Assembly (NCBI GenBank): GCA_002840275.1
Contig: PHAB01000021.1
Span: 1-56,274, forward strand
Length of the DNA: 56,274 nt
Source of the DNA: Firmicutes bacterium HGW-Firmicutes-14
GTDB lineage: Bacteria > Bacillota > Thermincolia > Thermincolales > UBA2595
Reading direction: 5' to 3'
The position numbers and the translations under genes were made by a program. Of this stretch, positions 7,398-14,684 are shown one piece after another (within the stretch, counting starts at the first letter, position 1; the number at the start of each line of letters is the position of its first letter). The notes beneath the pieces were generated by a model. The model worked only from the letters and a program-made list of their open reading frames with translations. It was not told where the DNA came from and did not search any database.

Positions 7398-8054
7398 ATG
7401 GGTTTTGATTTTAACTTTATCATGGAACAGATACCGTATCTTATGCTGGGAGCAAGAAACACCCTTATTATTTCGGTTATTGTATTGCTCTTAGCCGTCA
7501 TTGTCGGAATAGTGGGAGCACTGGCCAAAACTTCAGGCGGCAGGTTCTTGCGTTTGATTACCGGCATGTATGTTGAAATAGCGCGCAATACCCCTGAATT
7601 AGTGCAAATCTATTTCGTGTTCTTTGTTTTCCCTTCCCTGGGGTTAAAGTTTAATTCTTTTGTTTCCGGGGTCATAGCGATGACTTTTTTCGGGGGCGGC
7701 TACCTGGTTGAAGTTTTTCGGGCCGGAATTGAAGCAGTACCAAAGACCCAGGTAGAAGCTGCCAAGTCCCTTGCTCTGAAGAACAGACAAATAATAGTTA
7801 ATATTGTCTTCCCCCAGGCGTTAAAAATATGCCTGCCGTCGTTAATCGGATACCTGATATTTATCTTAAAGATGTCTTCCCTGCTGGCCACTATCGGCAT
7901 AGTTGAATTAACGTTTGTGGCCAATGATGTTATTGCCAATAATTTTCATGCTTTTGAAATGTTTAGCGCCGTTGCTTTGTTGTATTTGATTATGGTATGG
8001 ACCATCTCCTGGTTGTTAGGCATCGTAGAAAAAAGGTTTAAGTACGAACTTTAA
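7398..8054 (+). CDS. Amino acid ABC transporter permease (HisM/GlnP family)
   Basis: 218 residues, ATG after GGGAGG. It is an integral membrane protein of the HisMQ type, with about five hydrophobic segments. The EAA loop that docks on the ATPase is visible: VEVFRAGIEAVPKTQVEAAK, then SLALKNRQIIVNIVFPQAL. The signature GARNTLIISV at the N-terminus is typical. It pairs with the next gene as a heterodimeric channel. Confidence 0.9.
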   Translation: MGFDFNFIMEQIPYLMLGARNTLIISVIVLLLAVIVGIVGALAKTSGGRFLRLITGMYVEIARNTPELVQIYFVFFVFPSLGLKFNSFVSGVIAMTFFGGGYLVEVFRAGIEAVPKTQVEAAKSLALKNRQIIVNIVFPQALKICLPSLIGYLIFILKMSSLLATIGIVELTFVANDVIANNFHAFEMFSAVALLYLIMVWTISWLLGIVEKRFKYEL

Positions 8055-8087
8055 TTAAGTGCGAACTTTAATATAGGAGGAATACTT

Positions 8088-8732
8088 TTGCCTTGGGATA
8101 TTGTAGTAAAAAACTGGTCTTTTTTGGCTGCCGGTCTTTGGGCCACCATAGAAATATTTGTTGTATCAATGATTGCCGGTACTGTGCTGGGGGTCCTAAT
8201 GGGGGTTTTGCGCACCTCCAGAGTATTCCTGATACAGATTACTACACGGGCATTTATCGAAGTCTTTCGCGGTCTTCCGACGCTTATTACAATGTTTTTT
8301 GTGTATTTTGCGGTGCCAATGCTATTTCAAATAGAAATACCCAGCTTTTTGGCGGCCGTGATAGGGCTTACTTTATGGGAGTTATCTGAAATTGCCGAGA
8401 TTATGAGAGGGGCGATTCAGTCAATACCCAAAGGTCAGGTCGAAGCGGGAAGAGCAATGGCCTTAAACAAAGCACAGGTATTAATATATATTTTGATGCC
8501 CCAGGCAGTAAGGAGAATGCTGCCGCCTTTAATCGGTGTTTACACCCGTCTGGTGAAGGGTACGGCCTTGGCCTCCCTGGTTGGTGTGAATGACCTGGTC
8601 ATGGCAGGTAAAATAGTGGTAGAAAGGACACTGGAGCCATTGGAAGTTTATGTATTTATCATGGCTGTTTTCTTTATTATCAATTACCCACTGTCCGTCC
8701 TGTCCCGTAAACTTGAACGGAAATTAATTTAA
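8088..8732 (+). CDS. Amino acid ABC transporter permease, second subunit
   Basis: 214 residues from a TTG start 7 bases after AGGAGG (8075-8080). The GLWATIEIFVVSMIAGTVLG beginning and the EAA loop (AEIMRGAIQSIPKGQVEAGR, AMALNKAQVLIYILMPQAV) mark it as HisMQ type. The duplicated sequence around 8041-8066 (AAGTACGAACTTTAATT, then AAGTGCGAACTTTAAT) just ahead of the ribosome site is a small tandem repeat. Confidence 0.9.
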   Translation: MPWDIVVKNWSFLAAGLWATIEIFVVSMIAGTVLGVLMGVLRTSRVFLIQITTRAFIEVFRGLPTLITMFFVYFAVPMLFQIEIPSFLAAVIGLTLWELSEIAEIMRGAIQSIPKGQVEAGRAMALNKAQVLIYILMPQAVRRMLPPLIGVYTRLVKGTALASLVGVNDLVMAGKIVVERTLEPLEVYVFIMAVFFIINYPLSVLSRKLERKLI

Positions 8733-8750
8733 ATTAAGCAGGTGAATTGG

Positions 8751-9485
8751 ATGGAGACAATGATTAGATTGGAAAATGTTCATAAAACTTTCGGCAGTCT
8801 TCAGGTTTTGAACGGTATCAACATGGAGGTGAAAAAAGGGGAAGTTGTGGTGGTTATAGGACCCAGCGGGTGTGGCAAGAGCACACAGCTCAGATGTATT
8901 AACGGCCTGGAAAACATTGATGCCGGAAGAATTATGGTCAAAGATATTGATATAACCTCCGGAAAAGTCGACTGGCAGGTGGTCCGGCAAAAGGTGGGGA
9001 TGGTTTTTCAAAGCTATAACTTGTATCCCCATTTAAATGTCATGCGAAATTTAATTTTGTCTCCCATGAAGGTGCAAAAGAAGACCAAGAAAGAAGCAAC
9101 AGAGTATGCGGAGATTTTACTTGACCGGGTAGGTCTGCTGGATAAAAGGGACGCTTATCCCGGGCAGCTTTCCGGGGGTCAGCAGCAGAGAATTGCGATT
9201 GTCAGGGCGTTAATGATGCAGCCTGAGGTGATGCTCTTTGATGAAGTGACATCTGCCTTGGACCCGGAGCTGATTAATGAAGTCTTAAATGTAATGATTG
9301 ATTTGGCTAAAAGCGGGATGACCATGATGGTTGTTACCCATGAAATGGGCTTTGCCAAGGCTGTGGCGAACAAGATCGTCTTCATGAGCAATGGAGTGGT
9401 GGCGGAAGAAGGCCCTCCGGAGGAGTTTTTTGCCAACCCTAAGGATGAAAGGCTGAAAAGCTTTTTAAGCAAAGTTCTTCATTAA
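8751..9485 (+). CDS. Amino acid ABC transporter ATP-binding protein (GlnQ family)
   Basis: 244 residues when started at ATG 8751 (AGGTG six bases before); a GTG at 8742 would add three residues. Walker [11 protein letters not shown]-loop [10 protein letters not shown], signature LSGGQQQR, Walker [13 protein letters not shown] and switch H (VVTHEMGFA) are all intact. It powers import through the two preceding permeases. Confidence 0.93.
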   Translation: METMIRLENVHKTFGSLQVLNGINMEVKKGEVVVVIGPSGCGKSTQLRCINGLENIDAGRIMVKDIDITSGKVDWQVVRQKVGMVFQSYNLYPHLNVMRNLILSPMKVQKKTKKEATEYAEILLDRVGLLDKRDAYPGQLSGGQQQRIAIVRALMMQPEVMLFDEVTSALDPELINEVLNVMIDLAKSGMTMMVVTHEMGFAKAVANKIVFMSNGVVAEEGPPEEFFANPKDERLKSFLSKVLH

Positions 9486-9505
9486 AATTCGGAGAGTGAT
9501 TAAAG

Positions 9506-10939
9506 TTGAGAACTGAACATGATGACTTGGGCGAAAGATCTGTTCCTGATGACGTTTATTACGGTATTCATACTCTTAGAGCACTTGATAATTTTCAGGT
9601 TTCGGGAACTAAGATTTCGGATATTCCCTTTTATATTAAAGCCATAGGTATGATAAAAAAGGCCGCTGCCAGGGCAAATACAGATCTGGGGTTGCTGGAA
9701 CCTCACATCGGAGCAGCAATTATTGATGCCTGTGATGATGTGATAAGCGGTAAACTGAATGACCAGTTTCCTTCAGATGTTTTTCAAGGCGGCGGAGGTA
9801 CTTCAACCAACATGAATGCCAATGAAGTCATTGCGAATAAGGCTTTAGAAACCCTTGGATTTGCAAAGGGTTCATATGAAATAATCCATCCTATTAATCA
9901 TATAAATATGTGCCAGTCAACGAATGACGTTATTCCTACTGCAGTGGCATTTACAACATATTGGAATCTCCTGGACTTAGAAAACGCCATGGAAAATCTT
10001 AGAAATGTGCTGGTGAAGAAATCTGCTGAGTTTGCCGGCATATTAAAATTGGGCCGGACTTGTTTGCAGGATGCAGTCCCATTGACCCTTGGTCAGGAAT
10101 TTGGCGGTTATAGAGAATTAATTACCAGATGTTTATATGGGATTCGTGATGTACAGAAACATTGTCTCGAAGTAAGCTTAGGAGCAACTGCTGTCGGTAC
10201 AGAACTAAATACTGTCCCCGGCTACCGGCAAAAGGTTTTATTGTATTTATCTGAATATACCGGCCTCCGGCTTATAGGTGCGAAAGACCTGTTTGACGCC
10301 CTGCAGAATTTAGACCGGTGTATAATTATTTCTGCCCAGGTTAAAACATGCGCCATCGCTATGTCCAAGATAGCTAATGATTTAAGGCTCTTATCCTCCG
10401 GCCCCAGGGCGGGATTTTCCGAGCTGGAATTACCGCCCGTTCAGGCCGGTTCTTCAATCATGCCCGGTAAATTTAATCCGGTCATGCCTGAATTGGTAAA
10501 CCAGATTTGTTACCAGGTCTGTGGTAATGATGCCGCCATAACCATGGCTGTTGATGCCGGGGAATTAGATCTTAACACCATGGGACCTGTAATAATAAAA
10601 AACCTCATCGAGGCCATCACCCTGACCTCCAGGACGGCAAATGCTTTTAGTGAACTATGTTTGAAGGGAGTAAAGGCCAATCCTGAAAAATGCCGGTTTT
10701 ATGCGGAAAGCTCTATGGCGGTATCCTCTGTGTTAACACCGATTTTTGGGCACGATGTTGCCAGCGAAGTTGCCCACGAGGCCATGATGACAGGAGATAC
10801 AATTGCCTGGATAGCCGTAAAACGGGGATTATTGTCACAGGAAGAGGCTGAACTGCTTTTAGATCCTGCCAATTTGGTGGATCCGGCAAAGAATATCCAA
10901 ATATGCAAATCCTATATGGAGGCAAAAGCAAAAGGATAA
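9506..10939 (+). CDS. aspA: Aspartate ammonia-lyase (aspartase)
   Basis: 477 residues, TTG start after GGAGAG. It catalyses L-aspartate to fumarate plus ammonia. The N-terminus RTEHDDLGERSVPDDVYYGI is typical of aspartases, and the catalytic loop signature GSSIMPGKFNPVMPE of the fumarase/aspartase superfamily is complete. The HPINHINMCQSTNDVIP region, also conserved, binds substrate. It is the last gene of the sigma-54 operon and follows the ABC transporter by 20 bp, so imported aspartate would feed directly into fumarate for respiration or fermentation. Class II fumarase is the alternative, less likely from the start motif. Confidence 0.9.
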   Translation: MRTEHDDLGERSVPDDVYYGIHTLRALDNFQVSGTKISDIPFYIKAIGMIKKAAARANTDLGLLEPHIGAAIIDACDDVISGKLNDQFPSDVFQGGGGTSTNMNANEVIANKALETLGFAKGSYEIIHPINHINMCQSTNDVIPTAVAFTTYWNLLDLENAMENLRNVLVKKSAEFAGILKLGRTCLQDAVPLTLGQEFGGYRELITRCLYGIRDVQKHCLEVSLGATAVGTELNTVPGYRQKVLLYLSEYTGLRLIGAKDLFDALQNLDRCIIISAQVKTCAIAMSKIANDLRLLSSGPRAGFSELELPPVQAGSSIMPGKFNPVMPELVNQICYQVCGNDAAITMAVDAGELDLNTMGPVIIKNLIEAITLTSRTANAFSELCLKGVKANPEKCRFYAESSMAVSSVLTPIFGHDVASEVAHEAMMTGDTIAWIAVKRGLLSQEEAELLLDPANLVDPAKNIQICKSYMEAKAKG

Positions 10940-10985
10940 TCTGCAATTTGATTAGAAATGAAGGAGTTTTCCGCCCTTACGAGGG

Positions 10986-11011
10986 GGCGGGAGATGAATT
11001 GCCGCCTTTTT
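10986..11011 (+). terminator. Terminator after aspA
   Basis: GGCGG pairs with CCGCC around an 11-base loop and is followed by five T. A second possible pairing, CCGCCC with GGGCGG just upstream (10970-10990), could compete with it. Confidence 0.5.
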
Positions 11012-11024
11012 CCGAAATAACCAT

Positions 11025-11387
11025 TTATCTCAAAATAAACATTGATAAATAGCTCAAATCATGGTAAAATGGGAACGTAAGTTCGTATTCCACGTTGAAA
11101 GCCAGGGTGAAAAGCCGTGAATAAAGCATATCACCTGACGCCAAGAACTCTGTTGATGAGCAGTATAAAGACGATAAAGAACCAACCCCCCTTTGTTCAG
11201 ACTCCGCTATGTGTTCCCGTAGTTTTGACAGCGCCCGGTTCAGACGGGATTTTACAGTTCCAACAGGGATATTCAGCCATTCAGCGATTTCCTGTAAAGA
11301 CATATCCCCCAAAAACCGAAGGGTAACAACCTTCCGGTAATAAGCTGAGATAGACATACCCCGCTTCCAACAACAAAAGAATTTCAT
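11025..11387 (-). pseudogene. ECF sigma-factor relic (region 4 only)
   Basis: Residues 16-60 of the minus-strand frame read YRKVVTLRFLGDMSLQEIAE then WLNIPVGTVKSRLNRALSKL, a clean sigma region 4 helix-turn-helix. Regions 2 and 1 are missing, the first 14 residues do not fit, and the sequence after the domain is unrelated. A working sigma factor needs region 2 for the core enzyme and -10 binding, so this is probably a fragment left by deletion. Confidence 0.6.
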
Positions 11388-11531
11388 ACCCCCAAAACTG
11401 TATTTGAAGCCCTGAAAACCGCAGGATAGGACAACTTTATTTAAGAATTAGAAACAACGTGGTAAACTGAAATAGTCGGAGGGTCCGTATCATATGTGCT
11501 TGTGTTTATTTGCACAAAGGGGGAGTGTAAT

Positions 11532-11858
11532 ATGGCTCACGTCCTGGTCATTGAGGATGACGATGTTGTCAGGGAACTGCTCCGGGAGGTATTGGGACGG
11601 ACAGGGTACAGGGTGACAGAGGCACGGAACGGATTGGAAGGGGTGCAACTGTTTTTCAGAGACCCTGCAGAGGTAGTGTTAATTGACGTAAGGCACGAAC
11701 ACGAATGTTTTCAGAGTGCCAGGGAGATAACCGAACGTCATCCCAACACAAAAATAATCAATATGACCTGCAGCCGCGGGAAAAAGTTTAATTCCCTGGA
11801 TATATCAATGTTTCTCAATAATATCCATAACCTGCCGGCGGTTTGCCGGCCGGCATGA
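11532..11858 (+). CDS. Stand-alone, partly degenerate response-regulator receiver protein
   Basis: 108 residues from ATG 11532, preceded by GGGGGAG; an in-frame ATG at 11496 lacks a good site. HVLVIEDDDVVRELLREVLG carries the acidic pair and VVLIDV the phosphoacceptor aspartate. The MP that normally follows the aspartate is replaced (DVRHEHECF), and the conserved lysine near the end is not visible. There is no output domain. It could be a single-domain signalling protein or a decaying one. No kinase is adjacent. Confidence 0.7.
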   Translation: MAHVLVIEDDDVVRELLREVLGRTGYRVTEARNGLEGVQLFFRDPAEVVLIDVRHEHECFQSAREITERHPNTKIINMTCSRGKKFNSLDISMFLNNIHNLPAVCRPA

Positions 11859-11884
11859 CAGTATTCCGCATATATGGCACACGT

Positions 11885-11924
11885 ACTCCCTGGGGGTTCT
11901 CCCTTAAGGGAGTTTATTTTTTTT
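11885..11924 (+). terminator. Terminator after the receiver gene
   Basis: ACTCCC (11885-11890) pairs with GGGAGT (11908-11913), followed by TTATTTTTTTT. Confidence 0.6.
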
Positions 11925-12028
11925 CCCGTAAAACGAAACAGTAAAAAAGTTCAGAAAATTAGAATTATTTAGCAGGAAATTAGGCGTAAATTGTAGAATG
12001 AATCTGATTACAACTATGAATAACAGTT

Positions 12029-12053
12029 ACCGGTCCTCTGGAGCGGTTTTTTT
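12029..12053 (+). terminator. Hairpin plus T-run in the leader of the diguanylate cyclase gene
   Basis: ACCG-G-TCC pairs with GGA-G-CGGT (one internal mismatch) and seven T follow. It lies only 26 bp before the ATG at 12079, so it would terminate transcription in the leader (attenuation). I find no known riboswitch aptamer upstream (11925-12028). Confidence 0.4.
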
Positions 12054-12078
12054 GGCATAGAAAAAGGAGGAAAAGGCC

Positions 12079-13266
12079 ATGAGCCAGTTACCCTACAAGT
12101 ATAAATTCATATTTTTTGTCCAGCTGGCGGTCCTGATGGCCCTCATAATCCTTGGCACGGTATCTTACCGGAAAATTACCGGTGTAATCGAACAGGAAAT
12201 GGGCATGCGCGCCCAGGGGGTAGCCCTGGCAGCATCCCATCTTATTAATTCAAAGATGGACGAATACCTGGAGCTGAAAACCGCTGAAGATGAACAAACA
12301 CCGTTTTATCTTGAGATGAAGCGTATTTTTCAGGACTTTAAGAAGTCAAATAATCTCAGGTATATGTATACCGAAAAAAGAATAAGTGAGGATAAAATAA
12401 TATATATCCTTGATGCAGAACCCAAAGACAGTGAGTATGCCTCTCACATAGGGGATGAAGATGATATGAATGTGCTGCGGCAAAGGGCCTACGGCTCAGG
12501 CCGGCCTGATTACGGTCCCCTGACTGATGACCCCGTTTGGGGAATGTTCATCACCGGTTATGCCCCCCTGGTCAATTCTGAAAACAGTGAGCTTGTGGGA
12601 CTTATCGGAGTGGATATTGAAGCCACAGAGGCCTTTGCTTTGTTTGACGAGATCCGTCTGGTGATAATTCTGACCAGCATGATTGTTTTTGCCATTAGTT
12701 ATGGTGTAACATATAAACTGGCAGATATGATGACCAGGCCGATGTTCATAGATGGCCTGACAAATACATATAACCACAAATTTTTTCAGGAATCCCTGGC
12801 CGGTGAAATCCACAGGGCATCAAGGATGGGTGGACCGTTATGCATGCTCATGATGGACCTGGATTATTTCAAACAGGTAAATGACACATATGGCCATGTG
12901 TTTGGAGACCTTATACTCCGTTCGACAGCAGAAATCATGAAGAAAAATCTCCGGAAGGGTGACATTCTGGCCCGGTACGGGGGGGAGGAATTTGCCCTGG
13001 TTATGCCCCATACTGAAATCGGAGATGCTTTTGTTATCGCATCCCGGATAAGGGATGAGGTGGAAAAGAGAACAACCTGTTGTGACAGGACCGGGAAAGG
13101 GGTGGTTGTCACCATCAGCATCGGTGTTGCAGAATGGAGACCCGGTATGACGAGAAATGAACTTATTGAAAGGGCCGACAGGGCTATGTATGAATCAAAA
13201 CACAGGAACAGGAACCTGGTCACTGTCTTCACTGAGGACCTGCTGCATAGCCGGGGTCCGGCTTAA
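12079..13266 (+). CDS. Membrane diguanylate cyclase with extracytoplasmic sensor domain
   Basis: 395 residues, AGGAGG start site. Transmembrane helix at about 12-30, an extracytoplasmic Cache/PAS-like domain (about 35-190; YMYTEKRISEDKIIYILDAE and GYAPLVNSENSELVGLIGVD), a second helix (about 193-212), then a GGDEF domain. The active site is GGEEF (ARYGGEEFALVMPH), DGLTNTYNHKFF is the usual domain start, and RKGD five residues before GGEEF is an RxxD product-inhibition site. It should make c-di-GMP from two GTP in response to an outside signal. No HAMP linker is seen. It is one of three GGDEF proteins in the window. Confidence 0.92.
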   Translation: MSQLPYKYKFIFFVQLAVLMALIILGTVSYRKITGVIEQEMGMRAQGVALAASHLINSKMDEYLELKTAEDEQTPFYLEMKRIFQDFKKSNNLRYMYTEKRISEDKIIYILDAEPKDSEYASHIGDEDDMNVLRQRAYGSGRPDYGPLTDDPVWGMFITGYAPLVNSENSELVGLIGVDIEATEAFALFDEIRLVIILTSMIVFAISYGVTYKLADMMTRPMFIDGLTNTYNHKFFQESLAGEIHRASRMGGPLCMLMMDLDYFKQVNDTYGHVFGDLILRSTAEIMKKNLRKGDILARYGGEEFALVMPHTEIGDAFVIASRIRDEVEKRTTCCDRTGKGVVVTISIGVAEWRPGMTRNELIERADRAMYESKHRNRNLVTVFTEDLLHSRGPA

Positions 13267-13281
13267 TTAACTGACAATCGG

Positions 13282-13322
13282 GAGTATAATGGAGGCGTTA
13301 TACTCTGCCATGCTGCGATAAT
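13282..13322 (+). promoter_or_regulatory. Inverted repeat with extended -10 box (diverged module copy)
   Basis: GAGTATAA-TGGAGGCG-TTATACTC (13282-13305), perfect 8-bp arms, is followed by CCATGC and TGCGATAAT (13314-13322). It begins with CTGACA like the modules at 181, 1968 and 3551 but has another operator. It probably drives the gene at 13535. Confidence 0.5.
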
Positions 13323-13534
13323 CGCCAGGGAAATCAAAATTCGCGAATAAAATTTTATGCATAAAAATTTGGAAAAAGTAGCAATGTAATAAAAATATAT
13401 TATGGGGAAATTTAGTTGGAAATTTAACAGGGAAATTAATGTTTTCGTCGAAAGAAATAGATTACAAAATCATATTGTATAATAAAGCGGGTTGGGAAGA
13501 ACAGGTCGTGAAAATTTTAAAGGAGGGGTTTGCC

Positions 13535-13843
13535 ATGTGCAACTATTACTTTGATGAGGACCACGGGATAGCATACAAGGTTAAGCCTGTAACGGTATCA
13601 ATGGTGAACGCAGATGAACAGAGTTCCCTGATGTCTATCCTGGTGCACACAGATGTTAAGGTAACCAATCTAAAGAAAGAAAAAATTCGCAGGACCTTAT
13701 CCCAGGTTTACCCGACAAACGAATATGACCTTGATGCGGCAAGACAGGTTTTTTCTGATACGCTGCTGGCCAGGTTTATAAGCGGGGCCAGGAGGATTTC
13801 GGAACAGGAATATGAGCGGATTAATGCAAGATTTGAGGGCTGA
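13535..13843 (+). CDS. Conserved-looking small protein, function not recognised
   Basis: 102 residues from ATG 13535, with a very strong AAGGAGGGG site eight bases ahead; an in-frame ATG at 13439 has none. Soluble, no signal peptide. The first half is beta-rich (GIAYKVKPVTVSMVNADEQS) and the second helical, ending RRISEQEYERINARFEG. One cysteine near the start. It is transcribed alone between its own promoter and terminator. I do not recognise the family. Confidence 0.65.
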   Translation: MCNYYFDEDHGIAYKVKPVTVSMVNADEQSSLMSILVHTDVKVTNLKKEKIRRTLSQVYPTNEYDLDAARQVFSDTLLARFISGARRISEQEYERINARFEG

Positions 13844-13903
13844 TTACATAGTTAACCGGCATTTTACAGGGATTTCACCGGATATTGGAGAACCTGATAA
13901 AGA

Positions 13904-13927
13904 AAGCGGTAATAGCCGCTTTTTTTT
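13904..13927 (+). terminator. Rho-independent terminator
   Basis: AAGCGG-TAATAG-CCGCTT followed by TTTTTT. A clean short terminator for the gene at 13535. Confidence 0.75.
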
Positions 13928-13994
13928 GTGCAAAAAATTAGATTTTTAATTGACTTAAAGAATTAAAAGGGCTAAAATATGACTTGGGACAAAA

Positions 13995-14008
13995 ATGACC
14001 TCAGTCAT
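13995..14008. promoter_or_regulatory. Putative operator of the TetR gene
   Basis: ATGAC-CTCA-GTCAT is a perfect 5-bp inverted repeat 42 bp before the TetR start. TetR proteins usually repress their own promoter through such a palindrome. Assignment is by position only. Confidence 0.45.
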
Positions 14009-14050
14009 AATCGTTATTCTTTTTAAGAGTGCTGAAAGGTGTGGTGGATA

Positions 14051-14659
14051 GTGGAACAACAGACCAGAAGGGAAAGGAAAAAAGGAGAAACCAGGCGCAG
14101 GATCCTTGAAGCCGCATTTGAATTATTTGTCAGCAACGGTTTTGAAAACACTACCATTGACCAGATAACTGATAAAGCCGATGTTGGGAAAGGGACCTTC
14201 TACAATTACTTTCCTACCAAAGAGGCTGTCCTTTTTGATTTTATGGATAATATTGGCGCTCAGAGAGGAGAAAAGCTGTGGGCTGTTATTTTAACCCTTC
14301 AGGACACCAGGCAGAGGCTGGCAAAGGCTTTCCACAGTCTTGCCTCCTGGGCTGAGGAGTATCCCGAATTAATCAGGGTTTATCTGACAGACATGCAAAA
14401 CAAGCGTTTGCGGGAATCCCTGGATTATGAATATAATCATATGGAGCGATACCTTCATGACATAATTATAAAGGGCCAGGAAGAAGGAGACATTAGGGAT
14501 GATATGCAACCGGTACAGCTGGTTGATTTTCTTATGGGTATTATGGTGGTTCAGGCTTTCAAGTGGTTCAGACAGGGCAGCGGCCCCGGTCTGTATAATC
14601 TGCTGATTCAGGGGGTGGACTTCTTCCTCATAGGTGCTTTAAGCACAGAACAGGAATAA
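14051..14659 (+). CDS. TetR/AcrR-family transcriptional regulator
   Basis: 202 residues from GTG 14051 (AAGGTG nine bases upstream); a GTG at 14039 would add four residues. The N-terminal helix-turn-helix is typical: RRRILEAAFELFVSNGFENT then TIDQITDKADVGKGTFYNYF. The C-terminal half is the ligand-binding and dimer domain. It precedes the PEP-synthase-like gene by 25 bp in the same direction and probably controls it and itself. Confidence 0.88.
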   Translation: MEQQTRRERKKGETRRRILEAAFELFVSNGFENTTIDQITDKADVGKGTFYNYFPTKEAVLFDFMDNIGAQRGEKLWAVILTLQDTRQRLAKAFHSLASWAEEYPELIRVYLTDMQNKRLRESLDYEYNHMERYLHDIIIKGQEEGDIRDDMQPVQLVDFLMGIMVVQAFKWFRQGSGPGLYNLLIQGVDFFLIGALSTEQE

Positions 14660-14684
14660 AGAACCTTTTGCAGGAGGAGAATCT

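Noticed and set aside
12029-12053. Second c-di-GMP riboswitch before the diguanylate cyclase gene
   Set aside because: None of the conserved aptamer elements (GCAAAGCC, GAAA loop with its receptor) occurs in 11925-12028.
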